A stretch of DNA of 64,000 bases from Vibrio gangliei (GCF_026001925.1 NZ_AP021869.1:2480001-2544000), one strand, 5' to 3'; positions 9,246-24,985 are shown, numbered from the stretch's first letter. Notes: generated by a model not told the origin, from the sequence alone. A program made the numbers and translations.

Positions 9246-9275
9246 TAAAAAAGCCCGCTTTAAACGGGCTCTTTT
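9246..9275 (-). terminator. Intrinsic terminator inside rRNA operon 1
   Basis: Read on the minus strand: AGCCCG - TTTAAAG - CGGGCT followed by TTTTTAT, and preceded by A5. It sits between the proximal 5S (ending at 9285) and tRNA-Thr. Confidence 0.8.
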
Positions 9276-9284
9276 TAATTCAAA

Positions 9285-9402
9285 GCCTGGCGATGTCCTA
9301 CTCTCACATGGGGAAACCCCACACTACCATCGGCGCTACTTCGTTTCACTTCTGAGTTCGGCATGGAATCAGGTGGGTCCAAAGCGCTATGGTCGCCAAG
9401 CA
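9285..9402 (-). rRNA. rrf: 5S rRNA, proximal copy of operon 1
   Basis: Starts TGCTTGGCGACC and ends GTCGCCAGGC; terminal helix intact. It differs from the operon 2 and 3 copies by GGGGTTTCCCC in place of GGGGCTTCCCC. Confidence 0.95.
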
Positions 9403-9537
9403 AATTCTTTTGTTAATCGCCGATAGGCGCTTAACTTAATTCGGAAAGCTGTTTGCTATCTCTAGCTAAAGTCTCATCACTCATTCAAGTGCTTATCTGT
9501 ATTCTTTTGAGTCCATCAAAACCCTTTAGGTGTTGTA

Positions 9538-12424
<2,887 letters not shown>

Positions 12425-12728
12425 ATACAACCCAAAAGGGTCTTATGTATGTTCAACTAAATAAGGTTTTAGTTTTTGATGATTAAGAGGGTTAATCTTA
12501 GTCATCGTTGCCGGACTCAATAGAACAAACAATGAATTGTTTGTTTGAATACAAGACACTTGAATGTGTGTTGTGTGTTTATCTTTAAGATAAACATTGA
12601 GAACTTTTATTTGATAAAACATAAAATGTTTTATCAGTCAGCTTTCCAAATTGTTAAAGAGCAAAGAGTTTCTAAACAAACAGTTTTCGAAACCATTTTT
12701 AAGAATACTTAATAAATATGCTTAAAGA
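12425..12728 (-). other. 16S-23S spacer downstream of tRNA-Glu (no gene)
   Basis: About 300 bp without a gene. It contains the boxA antitermination sequence at 12648-12662 and several short hairpins, including ATAAAACAT/ATGTTTTAT. Its 5' part differs from the equivalent region of operon 2, while the part next to 23S is nearly identical. Confidence 0.8.
12648..12662 (-). promoter_or_regulatory. boxA in the 16S-23S spacer, operon 1
   Basis: On the minus strand GCTCTTTAACAATTT, the rRNA antitermination boxA that recruits NusB-NusE; the same sequence is in the leader at 14609-14623. Confidence 0.85.
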
Positions 12729-12804
12729 TGGTATCCCGTAGGGGAGTCGAACCCCTGTTACCGCCGTGAAAGGGCGGTGTCCTAGGCCTCTAGACGAACG
12801 GGAC
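12729..12804 (-). tRNA. tRNA-Glu (anticodon TTC), operon 1 spacer
   Basis: 76 nt with CCA. Anticodon loop CTTTCAC within the GGC stem; acceptor GTCCCGT with ACGGGAT, giving a G1-U72 wobble. Identical to the copy at 47637-47712. Confidence 0.96.
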
Positions 12805-12897
12805 ACAGGATTGAAAGCATTGGGATGCTTTCTTATAAACTCTTCTATATAAACCTAATCAATCTGTGTGAACACTCATCAATGCACAATCTTTACG

Positions 12898-14439
<1,542 letters not shown>

Positions 14440-14608
14440 AAGTTTTGTTGAAGCTAAAAGCTTCGGCTCAATGAATTCTGATATTTAGCATTACTAAGTA
14501 ATGTTGAATTGACTGTGCTCGATACCGAAGTATCAAATTGGTCACTCAGTTCATTGATAAATCTTTTTTGATTATCATCAACGAGTGCCCACACAGATTG
14601 ATAGGTTT

Positions 14609-14623
14609 AAATTGTTAAAGAGC
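14609..14623 (-). promoter_or_regulatory. boxA in the leader of rRNA operon 1
   Basis: GCTCTTTAACAATTT on the minus strand, as in the 16S-23S spacer. Confidence 0.85.
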
Positions 14624-14671
14624 GTTGTTCTTATTGAGATTGCTTAGCGCATCCCGTTGAACAGGGCGGCC

Positions 14672-14699
14672 ATTTTAGCGATTTAAAAGTTCGTGTCAA
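14672..14699 (-). promoter_or_regulatory. rRNA operon 1 promoter P2
   Basis: Minus strand: -35 TTGACA (14694-14699), 16-bp spacer, -10 TAAAAT (14672-14677), followed by the GC-rich discriminator GGCCGCCC typical of stringent rRNA promoters. Confidence 0.8.
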
Positions 14700-14841
14700 A
14701 CACTTTTTAAAACTTTTTTTCATTCACTTTGAAAAGTGAAATCAAACCAGCTCAAGGCTGTTCTCGCAAACCTTTTTGAGAAGGTTTTGACCTCTTAACC
14801 GTGCTGCAGCTTGGCTGCGTGCTCCGTGTCAGTGAGGGCGC

Positions 14842-14869
14842 ATTATAGGGAGATCTTTTTGCTTAGCAA
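14842..14869 (-). promoter_or_regulatory. rRNA operon 1 promoter P1
   Basis: Minus strand: -35 TTGCTA (14864-14869), 16-bp spacer, -10 TATAAT (14842-14847), discriminator GCGCCCTC. AGATCTTTTT occurs twice, at 14851 and 14869 on the plus strand. Confidence 0.85.
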
Positions 14870-14910
14870 GATCTTTTTCCGGTTTTTTTATATTTATTTT
14901 TTGTTCGATT

Positions 14911-14931
14911 AAAAAAGGGGCAAAATGCCCC
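14911..14931 (-). terminator. Intrinsic terminator of ubiD-ferredoxin-fre
   Basis: Minus strand GGGGCA-TTT-TGCCCC followed by TTTTTT, 35 bp after the fre stop. Confidence 0.85.
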
Positions 14932-14965
14932 ATTTCTGTATATAAAACCAACAAATCAGTATGAT

Positions 14966-15682
14966 TTACGATATGAAAGCATAAGCATCCGCATACATTC
15001 TTTCTCGATTCGCTTGTTTACGATCCGTAAATTGATCTCGAGCAGCGCCTGCCATTTCAAATCGACCAGCAATATAAATGTCAAAATCAGCCAATGAATC
15101 GAAATCTTGTTCTATGGCTTGTAATACATTGCCCACTTTTCCTTGCCAGTGCTCTTCATTGTTTTCAATAACAGGAACAAAGTGCACATTGCTATTTTGC
15201 TCGGCAATTAATTTAAGCTCATCTAAAGCATAAAGCTGTGAACTATCTTTGGCACCCCAGTATAAATAGATAGCCTGAGACAATTGCTGGCTAATGCAGT
15301 GATCAAGAATAGAGCGCACGTAGCTAAACCCTGTTCCACCAGCAATCAGTAACAAAGGATGCTGCTCATCTTCTTGCAGCCATGCATCGCCATGTGGCGC
15401 ATCTATTTCGATGCAAGTCCCATCCGCAAACGCTTGATTCATGGCTTCAACCACTTCTATCGCATAGGCATTATGTTCTGCCGCGCCGATATGCAGTTCG
15501 AGTTCGCCATTATTGCGACACGGGCTACTCGCAATTGAAAATGGACGCTTATCCTTTTCTCCCATCACCACCATTAAATATTGGCCAGCCTTAAAGGCAA
15601 TTGGCGTTTCCGGATGCAATAAAATTCGAAAGGTATTGCTGGCTAGTGGTTCAATCAATTTTACTTTACATTCAATGGTCAT
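14966..15682 (-). CDS. fre: NAD(P)H-flavin reductase Fre
   Basis: This 238-residue protein has the ferredoxin-NADP reductase fold: an FAD/flavin domain with RPFSIASSP (about residues 46-54) and a nucleotide domain with [17 protein letters not shown] (about 110-126) and an aromatic/acidic C-terminus. Fre reduces free flavins with NAD(P)H. The gene follows ubiD as in E. coli, but here a small ferredoxin gene lies between them, only 12 bp upstream. That suggests the reductase may also pass electrons to, or take them from, a 2Fe-2S partner (inference). LuxG is a close relative, but no lux genes are here. Confidence 0.9.
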   Translation of the reverse strand: MTIECKVKLIEPLASNTFRILLHPETPIAFKAGQYLMVVMGEKDKRPFSIASSPCRNNGELELHIGAAEHNAYAIEVVEAMNQAFADGTCIEIDAPHGDAWLQEDEQHPLLLIAGGTGFSYVRSILDHCISQQLSQAIYLYWGAKDSSQLYALDELKLIAEQNSNVHFVPVIENNEEHWQGKVGNVLQAIEQDFDSLADFDIYIAGRFEMAGAARDQFTDRKQANRERMYADAYAFIS

Positions 15683-15694
15683 GGTTCCCTCTTG

Positions 15695-15964
15695 TCACTC
15701 TTCCATCGTTAAGATTAAGTGACTTTTTGCGTATGCTTGGCAAGGTAATATCCAACCTTGTTGCTGCTCTTTCGCGGTCAACATAGGTTCAAGTTGATAT
15801 TCCACTTCCCCTTCTAATTTTCGACACAGGCAAGACATACATCCGCCAATTTTGCAACGATGCGCTAGTGACACACCTTGCTCTAATGCAGCTGATAAAA
15901 TGGTTTGATGTGAATCGACTTCAAACTCAATATCATCAGGTTTAATAAGCACGTTATAAATCAT
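15695..15964 (-). CDS. Small plant-type 2Fe-2S ferredoxin
   Basis: This 89-residue protein carries Cys37-X4-Cys42-X2-Cys45-X29-Cys75 (CKIGGCMSC ... LPCQA), the ligand set of plant-type 2Fe-2S ferredoxins. Its sequence resembles the N-terminal ferredoxin domain of CDP-6-deoxyglucoseen-type and oxygenase reductases. The ATG directly abuts the ubiD stop codon (zero spacing), and fre follows after 12 bp, so the three genes are translated from one message. Together with Fre it looks like a multidomain reductase in two pieces. The acceptor is unknown. Confidence 0.85.
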   Translation of the reverse strand: MIYNVLIKPDDIEFEVDSHQTILSAALEQGVSLAHRCKIGGCMSCLCRKLEGEVEYQLEPMLTAKEQQQGWILPCQAYAKSHLILTMEE

Positions 15965-17830
15965 TTAGGACGGTAAGATATCCAATCGCTCCCAAATGTG
16001 ATCAATTTTTTCGACCAGCTTAGGATCTTTAACAATCGGATTTCCCCACTCACGCGTCACCTCTTGTGCTAGCTTGTTGGTTGCATCCAGCCCCATAGTC
16101 GAACCAAACTCATCATTAAGCATGAGTGTATCTCTTGCTGGATCCATTCGGGTGGTAATCGCCCAAACGATATCGTTCCAATCAGTGATATCGACATCAC
16201 CATCACAAACGACAATAAACTTCACACACATCTTATCAATTAAGAAGTGTCGAATTTGCTCAATTAAGGTGAACCCTTGCTTTTGATGCTCTTTTTTCAT
16301 CTTTACCATGAGCATTTGATGAGACTGTTCTTCAATCGGAAAATGCAAAGATTCGATTTCTGGAAACGTTTGTGTAAGTTGTTCAACAGTTTGGAGTGAT
16401 AAACGCTGGCTCTCAGCTTTTGACATTGTTTTATCTAAATCTCCAATCTCAATTTCAGCCGGCCATTTCTTCGTTATATCTAGCCCCATCTTAGAACCAA
16501 GACCAACGACCGGTGACGCGAAATCAAGCGAATCAATCGGAGTGTTTTCTATAAATAGAGTATCTCGCTCTGGTTCCAGATGATTGACCATTGCTTGCGA
16601 AACACTTGACCAATCGCGAGCATTGACCTCTTCATCGCATACCAGAACAAACTTGGTATACATAAATTGACGAAGAAATGACCACACACCCATCATTACA
16701 CGTTTCGCATGGCCAGGATATTGCTTTTTCATGGTCACGACCGCCATTCGATACGAACACCCTTCTGGCGGTAAATAAAAATCGGTAATTTCAGGAAACT
16801 GCTTTTGTAAAATCGGCACAAACACTTCATTCAGTGCTACACCTAATACCGCAGGTTCATCCGGTGGACGACCGGTATAGGTGCTGTGATAGATTGGCTG
16901 CTCACGCATGGTGATATGTGTGATGGTAAAAACGTGGTGTTTCTCTGGTTCATTATAATAGCCAGTGTGATCGCCATAAGGGCCTTCATCAGCAAATTCT
17001 TCGGGATCGATGTAACCTTCGAGTACCAACTCAGCACTAGCTGGCACTTCTAAATCGTTACTGACGGATTTTACGACTTCCGTTTTACTGCCACGTAATA
17101 ACCCTGCGAAAGCATATTCCGACAAGGTATCTGGAATTGGCGTCACCGCGCCAAGAATGGTGGCGGGATCAGCACCAAAAGCCACCGAAACAGGAAATGG
17201 TTGGCCGGGATAGTTTTCCATCCAATCACGAAGATCAAGCGCGCCACCTCGATGTGCTAGCCAACGCATAATAATCTTATTTTTCGCAATTTTTTGTTGG
17301 CGATATATACCTAGGTTCTGGCGCTTTTTGTTTGGCCCTTTGGTGATGGTTAAACCCCAAGTTAATAGTGGCGCAACATCATCAGGCCAGCAGCTCATCA
17401 CAGGTATACGATCTAGATCGACTTCATCACCTTGCCAAACGATTTTCTGACAAGCTGCTGAGCGTAACCTTTTCACTGGCATATTCAGCACTTGCTTAAA
17501 CAGTGGCAGCTTGCCAAAAGCATCTTTAAACCCTTTTGGCGGCTCAGGCTCTTTAAGAAATGCCAATAGCTTACCCACTTCGCGTAACTCACCAACCTCT
17601 TGTCGCCCCATGCCTAGAGCAACACGTTCAGCGGTACCAAATAAATTGGTCAGAACGGGCACATCATAACCAATAGGGTTTTCAAACAATAACGCAGGGC
17701 CACCAGCGCGCAACGTGCGGTCACTAATTTCAGTCATTTCAAAATGAGGATCGACAGGGTGGGAAATTCGCTTAAGCAATCCTTTTTTTTCTAAGTGCTC
17801 AATGAAATCACGTAAGTCTCTAAAGCTCAT
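15965..17830 (-). CDS. ubiD: 4-hydroxy-3-polyprenylbenzoate decarboxylase UbiD, enlarged form
   Basis: UbiD removes the ring carboxyl in ubiquinone synthesis using prenylated FMN made by UbiX. The first ~450 residues follow the E. coli enzyme closely ([36 protein letters not shown]). At 621 residues it is about 125 longer than the ~495-residue enterobacterial form. The extra length is a second copy of the C-terminal region: about residues 345-460 ([13 protein letters not shown] ... [12 protein letters not shown]) resemble about 490-596 ([13 protein letters not shown] ... [10 protein letters not shown]). I chose ATG 17830 because AGGA lies 5 bases before it; ATG 17851 in the same frame is possible. 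First gene of a ubiD-ferredoxin-fre operon. Confidence 0.93.
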   Translation of the reverse strand: MSFRDLRDFIEHLEKKGLLKRISHPVDPHFEMTEISDRTLRAGGPALLFENPIGYDVPVLTNLFGTAERVALGMGRQEVGELREVGKLLAFLKEPEPPKGFKDAFGKLPLFKQVLNMPVKRLRSAACQKIVWQGDEVDLDRIPVMSCWPDDVAPLLTWGLTITKGPNKKRQNLGIYRQQKIAKNKIIMRWLAHRGGALDLRDWMENYPGQPFPVSVAFGADPATILGAVTPIPDTLSEYAFAGLLRGSKTEVVKSVSNDLEVPASAELVLEGYIDPEEFADEGPYGDHTGYYNEPEKHHVFTITHITMREQPIYHSTYTGRPPDEPAVLGVALNEVFVPILQKQFPEITDFYLPPEGCSYRMAVVTMKKQYPGHAKRVMMGVWSFLRQFMYTKFVLVCDEEVNARDWSSVSQAMVNHLEPERDTLFIENTPIDSLDFASPVVGLGSKMGLDITKKWPAEIEIGDLDKTMSKAESQRLSLQTVEQLTQTFPEIESLHFPIEEQSHQMLMVKMKKEHQKQGFTLIEQIRHFLIDKMCVKFIVVCDGDVDITDWNDIVWAITTRMDPARDTLMLNDEFGSTMGLDATNKLAQEVTREWGNPIVKDPKLVEKIDHIWERLDILPS

Positions 17831-17945
17831 AACCATCCTATTGGCTGCCATTTGAAGTGGCCATTATATACACAAGTTTTCCAATATACATGGTGATAGC
17901 CATAAAAGTGAAATCATTCTCATTAACTGATTAAATGTTCATCAG

Positions 17946-18956
17946 TTAAGGTGTGATGATATTCGCTTCAGCTTGGACGGATTTTAATAGATCTTGAGCA
18001 TGACTAATTTGGCCTTGCTGCAGAAGTGAGATTAGCCAACTATGATGCGCACTATCGGACAATGCACGTGCAACCATCAGACCATCACTGTTTTGCTTAA
18101 GCTTCTCAACCAGAAACGTCTCTACCGATTCAGGCATAGGCTGCAATCGAACCAGGCCAGCAATGGCATCCGATTTCAACGCGGGGTTCTTAGTCGCATT
18201 CATAAGCTGTTGAATAGAGAATGCATCAGCTTGCTGTACCAATCGACTTACTTCTTTAATGCTGTAGTCATTGACTTTCATCTTCCACAGTAAGTCATAC
18301 AAACGCGGATCCTCCGTCAGCTGTGCTAACTTAATCACCACTCGTGAGGAAGGCAACCACTTAACCACCCCCGGCCCAACAAGTTGTTCCGCAAGTGAAT
18401 GTAATGCGCTTGGAGATAAACTTTCCACCTCATTAAGAAATAATTCTTCTCTTTGTTTTTGCTGAAAGGCATCTCCCTGCATCCAAGTGGCTAGCTGTAA
18501 ATCACCACTTTCTGCTGCAATAATAAAATCGATATTGGTTTGATCTTGCTTCCAGGTACGAATGAGTCGATTAGCAATCAGTGAGGCGTTAAATACGGGG
18601 TATTCAGTTGAATAGTCATCGCTAATCTCAACCGCTTGATAAATGGGTTGATGATTTTTTTGGGATTGAATAAAAATCGCCAATCGAGGGGTCAGTACCA
18701 ATTGCTCATTTTCTATTTTTTTTAATAACAGAAAACGCACCACTTCTTGTTTGGGAAGAGGCATACGTTGCAACGTATCTTGAATCTTGGTTGCATCGTC
18801 TTTTACTGCATCTTGGTATAACTGCTCTACTGATATTTGAACTTGTACATCCACCAACCAAGCACTGACATCATCTTGTGTCATTTGAGTTGCCAAGGAA
18901 ACACGAGTAAATAGTCCAACCAGCAGAAACATAATCGCTAACAATCCTTGTCGCAT
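17946..18956 (-). CDS. Secreted protein of unknown function
   Basis: I do not recognise this 336-residue protein. It begins with a signal peptide (MRQGLLAIMFLLVGLFTRVSLA, cleavage probably after SLA), and the rest is mostly helical, rich in Leu and Gln, with loosely repeated segments resembling HEAT-type helical repeats (for example SVETFLVEKLKQN, IQQLMNATKNPAL). A longer frame reaches 19031, but that part overlaps the terminator at 19019-19045, so ATG 18956 is preferred. It lies alone between ubiD and rho, on the same strand as both. A periplasmic scaffold-like role is possible but unproven. Confidence 0.7.
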   Translation of the reverse strand: MRQGLLAIMFLLVGLFTRVSLATQMTQDDVSAWLVDVQVQISVEQLYQDAVKDDATKIQDTLQRMPLPKQEVVRFLLLKKIENEQLVLTPRLAIFIQSQKNHQPIYQAVEISDDYSTEYPVFNASLIANRLIRTWKQDQTNIDFIIAAESGDLQLATWMQGDAFQQKQREELFLNEVESLSPSALHSLAEQLVGPGVVKWLPSSRVVIKLAQLTEDPRLYDLLWKMKVNDYSIKEVSRLVQQADAFSIQQLMNATKNPALKSDAIAGLVRLQPMPESVETFLVEKLKQNSDGLMVARALSDSAHHSWLISLLQQGQISHAQDLLKSVQAEANIITP

Positions 18957-19018
18957 ATTACACTTCCTATTTATGAGGCTATTATATAGTGCAAATTTAT
19001 TCTGCTTTAGACAATAAA

Positions 19019-19045
19019 AATCACCGCCCAATGTGAGCGGTGATT
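19019..19045 (-). terminator. Intrinsic terminator of rho
   Basis: Minus strand AATCACCGC - 9-base loop - GCGGTGATT followed by TTTATTGTC; 33 bp after the rho stop. Confidence 0.8.
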
Positions 19046-19077
19046 CAATTAATTGAACTTATACAACCAATACAGAA

Positions 19078-20337
19078 TTATTGACGGCGCATCGCATCAA
19101 AAAATTCATTGTTCGTCTTAGTCATCGCAAGCTTATCGATAAGGAATTCCATCGCATCGATCTCGCCCATTGGGTGAACGATCTTGCGCAGAATCCACAT
19201 TTTTTGCAATTCATCAGGCTTAGTTAGCAATTCTTCACGACGAGTACCAGAACGGTTAAAGTCAATCGCAGGGAAAACACGTTTTTCGGCAATCTTACGG
19301 TTTAAGTGCAGTTCCATGTTACCTGTACCTTTAAACTCTTCGTAGATTACTTCATCCATCTTCGAGCCAGTATCAACCAGCGCTGTCGCGATAATGGTTA
19401 AGCTACCGCCTTCTTCAACATTACGCGCCGCACCGAAGAAACGCTTCGGACGATGTAATGCGTTTGCGTCCACACCACCGGTTAGAATTTTACCCGATGA
19501 AGGCACAACGGTGTTGTAAGCACGAGCAAGACGAGTAATTGAATCAAGCAGAATAACAACGTCTTTTTTGTGTTCAACCAAACGCTTGGCTTTTTCAATC
19601 ACCATTTCTGCCACTTGTACGTGACGAGAAGCTGGCTCATCAAACGTCGATGCCACCACTTCACCTTTTACTAGGCGCTGCATTTCGGTTACTTCTTCTG
19701 GACGCTCATCAATCAGCAATACCATCAACTCACATTCCGGGTGATTGTAAGCGATACTTTGCGCGATGTTTTGTAGCAACATGGTTTTACCCGCTTTTGG
19801 CGGAGCAACAATCAGACCACGCTGACCTTTACCAATAGGAGAAGCTAAATCTAGAACTCGAGCTGTAATGTCTTCGGTTGAGCCATTACCACGCTCCATC
19901 ACGATGCGATCGTTTGGATGAATCGGAGTTAAGTTTTCGAAAAGAATTTTGTTGCGGGCGTTGTCAGGACGGTCATCATTAACGGTGTTGACTTTAAGTA
20001 GAGCAAAATAACGTTCACCGTCTTTTGGTGGTCGAATTTTCCCTGCTACCGAGTCACCTGTACGTAGGTTAAAACGACGAATCTGGCTAGGGGAAACATA
20101 AATATCATCAGGGCCGGCTAAATATGAGCTGTCTGATGAACGAAGAAAACCAAAACCGTCTTGTAATATTTCTAATACGCCATCGCCAAAAATATCTTCA
20201 CCACCTTTCGCGTGCGCTTTTAGGATGGAAAAAATGATATCTTGCTTTCGTAAACGGGCTAAGTTTTCCAAACCTAGGCTTTCACCAAGCGCAACAAGCT
20301 CAGATACAGGTCTGTTTTTCAGTTCTGTTAGGTTCAT
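19078..20337 (-). CDS. rho: Transcription termination factor Rho
   Basis: This 419-residue protein matches E. coli Rho nearly throughout: the N-terminal [19 protein letters not shown], the RNA-binding cold-shock-like domain ([16 protein letters not shown]), Walker [10 protein letters not shown] (about residues 177-185) and the Q- and R-loop regions. Rho is the hexameric RNA translocase that ends untranslated transcripts. The frame extends 26 codons further up, but ATG 20337 reproduces the universal start. It lies downstream of trxA on the same strand, separated by the trxA terminator and a 145-bp leader, where E. coli rho is subject to autoregulation. Confidence 0.98.
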   Translation of the reverse strand: MNLTELKNRPVSELVALGESLGLENLARLRKQDIIFSILKAHAKGGEDIFGDGVLEILQDGFGFLRSSDSSYLAGPDDIYVSPSQIRRFNLRTGDSVAGKIRPPKDGERYFALLKVNTVNDDRPDNARNKILFENLTPIHPNDRIVMERGNGSTEDITARVLDLASPIGKGQRGLIVAPPKAGKTMLLQNIAQSIAYNHPECELMVLLIDERPEEVTEMQRLVKGEVVASTFDEPASRHVQVAEMVIEKAKRLVEHKKDVVILLDSITRLARAYNTVVPSSGKILTGGVDANALHRPKRFFGAARNVEEGGSLTIIATALVDTGSKMDEVIYEEFKGTGNMELHLNRKIAEKRVFPAIDFNRSGTRREELLTKPDELQKMWILRKIVHPMGEIDAMEFLIDKLAMTKTNNEFFDAMRRQ

Positions 20338-20482
20338 AGTGGTGGATGCTTTTTTTGTCAAAATAGGATTCTGTTGGTTGTTTATGTGAAATGTATGGCC
20401 TATAGGAACGGCCAAGAAATGAACACTTGAGTAATTAACGTGCGATAAATTATCACTAAACTTAAGACTAGTCTAGCTTTAT

Positions 20483-20522
20483 AAAAAAACAAAACCGCAT
20501 ATAAACAGGTTATATGCGGTTA
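20483..20522 (-). terminator. Intrinsic terminator of trxA
   Basis: Minus strand AACCGCATATA / TATATGCGGTT with a 7-base loop, then TTGTTTTTTTAT. It separates trxA from rho. Confidence 0.85.
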
Positions 20523-20543
20523 AGTTTGTCATCTTATTAGCAA

Positions 20544-20870
20544 TTATAAGTTTGCATCTAAGAACTCTTTCAATTGAGTCTTTGATAATGCGCCAACTTT
20601 AGTTGCTGCAACACCGCCGTCTTTAAACAACAATAGTGTTGGGATGCCACGAATGCCAAACTTTGGGGGGGTGCCAGAGTTCTGATCAATATTCAGCTTA
20701 CCAATTGTCAGCTTACCTTCGTATTCATCAGCAATTTCATCAAGAATTGGGGCAATCATTTTACAAGGACCGCACCACTCTGCCCAGAAATCAACTAAAA
20801 CTGGACCCGCAGCTTTGATTACATCATTTTCAAAACCTTCATCAGAAAGCTGCATAATCTTGTCACTCAT
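20544..20870 (-). CDS. trxA: Thioredoxin 1
   Basis: This 108-residue protein has the thioredoxin active site WCGPC (residues 32-36) and the cis-proline segment RGIPTLLLF. It is the general cytoplasmic disulfide reductant. ATG 20870 ([13 protein letters not shown]) matches the E. coli start; an ATG 12 bases further upstream is in frame but less likely. The rhlB / trxA-rho arrangement is the conserved gammaproteobacterial one. Oddity: position 59-66 reads [11 protein letters not shown] where E. coli has DQNPGTAPKYG. Confidence 0.97.
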   Translation of the reverse strand: MSDKIMQLSDEGFENDVIKAAGPVLVDFWAEWCGPCKMIAPILDEIADEYEGKLTIGKLNIDQNSGTPPKFGIRGIPTLLLFKDGGVAATKVGALSKTQLKEFLDANL

Positions 20871-20983
20871 CTTCCACTCCAATGTATATATTTATGATCT
20901 GGTTGGATGATAACCAGCAAATAGATTCCCTATTGGAATGGATTTACTTTCGTATTGCAAGCTTAAGCTGATATTCTATAGCA

Positions 20984-22312
20984 ATGAAAAAGACACACAT
21001 CACAGAGCAAAAGTTCGCCGACTTGGATTTATTACCCCAAGTTATTGAAGGATTGGAAAAAAAAGGGTTCGAGTATTGTACCCCTATCCAAGCCTTGGCG
21101 TTGCCGGTCCTGCTCACCGGCCAAGACATTGCAGGCCAGGCCCAAACGGGTACAGGTAAAACCCTCGCGTTTTTAACTGCGACTTTTAACCATTTGCTCA
21201 AAACAGCCGAACCAGAAGGCCGAGCAAAAACACAGCCGCGCGCCATTATTATGGCCCCGACTCGCGAATTGGCGATCCAAATTTATAACGATGCGGAAGG
21301 TCTCATCGAGAGTACGGGCTTAAAAGCAGCGTTAGCATATGGTGGTGAAAGCTACGACAAGCAATTAAACAAATTGCAAGATGGCGTCGATATTTTGATC
21401 GGCACTTGTGGTCGTATTATCGATTTCTACAAGCAAAAGGTCTTTAACCTAAACCACATTCAAGCGGTCGTTTTGGATGAGGCCGATCGCATGTTCGATC
21501 TCGGTTTTATTAAAGATATTCGCTTCTTATTCCGTCGCATGCCTCAGCCAAGCGATCGTCTCAATATGCTATTTTCAGCCACTTTATCTTACCGCGTTCA
21601 GGAACTCGCGTTTGAACACATGCATAATCCAGAGCATGTTGTGGTTGAAGCAGAACAAAAAACCGGCCATCGCATCGAAGAAGAATTATTCTACCCTTCG
21701 AATGAACACAAAATGGCGCTACTACAAACCCTGATTGAAGAAGAATGGCCAGAACGCGCCATCATTTTTGCTAATACTAAACATAAATGCGAAGACGTTT
21801 GGGGTAGCCTTGCGGCAGATGGCCATCGTGTCGGCCTACTCACCGGTGACGTTGCGCAGAAAAAACGTGAGCGCATTTTAGAAGAATTTACTCGCGGTGA
21901 TTTGGATTTCTTAGTTGCCACTGATGTCGCGGCACGCGGTTTACATATTCCTTCAGTAACACACGTGTTTAACTTCGACCTACCTGATGATTGTGAGGAC
22001 TACGTTCACCGTATTGGTCGAACTGGCCGAGCAGGTGCAAGTGGTAAATCGATCAGCTTTGCTTGTGAGCAATATGCGATCAACCTACCAGCTATTGAAG
22101 AGTATATTGAGCACTCGATTCCAATGTCGGAATATGATGCCAGTGCGTTATTGACGGATCTTCCGCCAGCAATACGATTGCAAAAACGCCCGCAAAACAA
22201 CCGTCGAACCAATACCGGTGGTACGCGTGGCAATTCTCGTAATAATAGTTCGCGGAACAATGGCTCTCGCAATAACTCGCGTCGACCACGCCAAGCACGT
22301 AACACTCAATAA
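20984..22312 (+). CDS. rhlB: ATP-dependent RNA helicase RhlB
   Basis: This 442-residue DEAD-box helicase shows Q-motif (TPIQALALP), Walker A AQTGTGKT (about residues 54-61), DEAD ([10 protein letters not shown]), SAT, and [10 protein letters not shown] near 345. In E. coli RhlB unwinds mRNA inside the RNase E degradosome. The last ~45 residues are a low-complexity Arg/Asn/Ser/Gly tail (NNRR...[14 protein letters not shown]), probably an RNA-binding extension. It is divergent from trxA, with gppA 18 bp downstream, as in E. coli. Confidence 0.95.
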   Translation: MKKTHITEQKFADLDLLPQVIEGLEKKGFEYCTPIQALALPVLLTGQDIAGQAQTGTGKTLAFLTATFNHLLKTAEPEGRAKTQPRAIIMAPTRELAIQIYNDAEGLIESTGLKAALAYGGESYDKQLNKLQDGVDILIGTCGRIIDFYKQKVFNLNHIQAVVLDEADRMFDLGFIKDIRFLFRRMPQPSDRLNMLFSATLSYRVQELAFEHMHNPEHVVVEAEQKTGHRIEEELFYPSNEHKMALLQTLIEEEWPERAIIFANTKHKCEDVWGSLAADGHRVGLLTGDVAQKKRERILEEFTRGDLDFLVATDVAARGLHIPSVTHVFNFDLPDDCEDYVHRIGRTGRAGASGKSISFACEQYAINLPAIEEYIEHSIPMSEYDASALLTDLPPAIRLQKRPQNNRRTNTGGTRGNSRNNSSRNNGSRNNSRRPRQARNTQ

Positions 22313-22330
22313 GTAAGGAATGATTGGCCT

Positions 22331-23824
22331 ATGAGCTATACAGTCTCTTCTCCTCTTTATGCCGCTATCGATCTCGGCTCCAACAGTTTTCATATGTTGG
22401 TCGTGAGACATATTGACGGCAGCGTACAAACCATGGCAAAAATCAAACGTAAAGTACGTTTGGCCAATGGCTTAGATCAGGAAAATCGATTAAGCCAAGA
22501 AGCGATGCAAAGAGGTTGGGACTGTTTAAGCTTATTTGCTGAACGCCTGCAAGATATTCCGGCACAGAACATCCGAATTGTCGGAACGGCAGCATTACGT
22601 TCAGCCATCAATGTGGATGTGTTTGTCGAAAAGGCCAATCAAATCCTAGGTCACCCGGTAGAAATCATTTCTGGTGAAGAAGAAGCCGCGACGATTTACA
22701 AAGGCGTCGCGCACACTTCGGGCGGTCTAGGCCATCGTTTGGTGGTTGATATTGGTGGTGCGAGCACTGAGCTGATTATTGGCCGTGAATTTGAAGCCAA
22801 GGCCTTAGTCAGCCTCTCTATGGGCTGTGTCACTTGGCTAGATAATTACTTTCATGACCGCCAACTGACTCGAACTAACTTCGATAACGCTATCTTAGCG
22901 GCAAAAGCCACCCTTGAGCCGATTCTTAAACGTTATACAGAATTAGGTTGGGATGTTTGTGTGGGCGCCAGTGGTACGGTACAAGCATTACAAGAAATCA
23001 TGTTGGCACAAGGCATGGATGAAATCATCACCCTTGCCAAACTCAAGCGTCTACAAAAACAAGCCATGATGGCGACTCACCTAGAAGAGCTTGAAATCGA
23101 AGGTCTGACCCTTGAACGTGCATTAGTGTTTCCGAGTGGGTTATCCATTTTGATTGCCATATTTGAAAGCTTGCAAATTGAATCTATGACGCTAGCCGGT
23201 GGCGCATTACGCGAAGGGCTCGCCTATGAAATGATTGGGGAGATGCGTCAATCCGATATACGCCAGCGCACCATCTCAAGTGTGCAGCAACGCTATCAAG
23301 TGGACAGTCAATACGGCGCACAAGTGGCCAATGTTGCGATGCAATTACTGCAACAATGTGGCCACCAGCAGTGGATCCCTGAAAGCCAAGCCGAGTTTTT
23401 GCTCCAATCGGCCGCCGAGCTACATGAAATTGGTCTGAGTATTGATTTCAAAAAAGGCGGCGATCACGGAGCGTATTTATTACAGCACTTGGACTTGCCA
23501 GGCTTTACTCGTGCGCAAAAACATTTTCTGGCTGAAATGGTACGTCGCTATCGTGAGCAATTATCGTCTTTACCTGAGCAGCATGCCTTATCAGGACAAA
23601 GCAGTAAGCGCCTACTTCGCCTGTTGCGCTTAGCTGTACTACTCACACATCGTCGTAGCGCCGATTTACAACCAGAATTTGAATTGATTGCTGAAGGCGA
23701 TCATCTCACTTTAAAAATGGATCCAGAGTGGCTTAAAACCAACCCTCTAACGCAAGCCGAACTTGAAATTGAGGTGAACCGTCAATCAGATATTGGTTGG
23801 CCATTAACCCTCACCGATTTGTAA
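22331..23824 (+). CDS. gppA: Guanosine-5'-triphosphate,3'-diphosphate pyrophosphatase
   Basis: This 497-residue protein has the Ppx/GppA ASKHA fold: phosphate 1 motif [16 protein letters not shown] (about residues 11-26), [11 protein letters not shown], phosphate 2 [12 protein letters not shown] (about 139-150) and a C-terminal HD-like helical domain. It converts pppGpp to ppGpp in the stringent response. Position after rhlB, MSYTV...LYAAIDLG start and length favour GppA over exopolyphosphatase Ppx. Confidence 0.93.
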   Translation: MSYTVSSPLYAAIDLGSNSFHMLVVRHIDGSVQTMAKIKRKVRLANGLDQENRLSQEAMQRGWDCLSLFAERLQDIPAQNIRIVGTAALRSAINVDVFVEKANQILGHPVEIISGEEEAATIYKGVAHTSGGLGHRLVVDIGGASTELIIGREFEAKALVSLSMGCVTWLDNYFHDRQLTRTNFDNAILAAKATLEPILKRYTELGWDVCVGASGTVQALQEIMLAQGMDEIITLAKLKRLQKQAMMATHLEELEIEGLTLERALVFPSGLSILIAIFESLQIESMTLAGGALREGLAYEMIGEMRQSDIRQRTISSVQQRYQVDSQYGAQVANVAMQLLQQCGHQQWIPESQAEFLLQSAAELHEIGLSIDFKKGGDHGAYLLQHLDLPGFTRAQKHFLAEMVRRYREQLSSLPEQHALSGQSSKRLLRLLRLAVLLTHRRSADLQPEFELIAEGDHLTLKMDPEWLKTNPLTQAELEIEVNRQSDIGWPLTLTDL

Positions 23825-23860
23825 AACGCCCTTCAACACAGGGCATCCTATAAAACTAAA

Positions 23861-23890
23861 AAGGGCGAGAATAATCATATTCACGCCCTT
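23861..23890. terminator. Bidirectional terminator between gppA and hemB
   Basis: AAGGGCG (23861-23867) and CGCCCTT (23884-23890) with additional pairing GAATA/TATTC inside. T-rich on both sides, stronger on the minus strand (TTTTTAG). Confidence 0.75.
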
Positions 23891-23920
23891 GTTGTTTCTA
23901 GTTGCAGATTTTTTGAAAAA

Positions 23921-24985
<1,065 letters not shown>

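Larger units (their letters stand above)
14440..14870 (-). other. rRNA operon 1 leader and promoter region (no gene)
   Basis: About 430 bp of leader holding two promoters, boxA and hairpins, shared almost base for base with operon 2 up to the P1 -10 box and diverging immediately upstream of it. Confidence 0.85.

Noticed and set aside
20338..20480. Leader peptide gene (rhoL-like) before rho
   Set aside because: No start codon with a ribosome site followed by a short frame could be supported.
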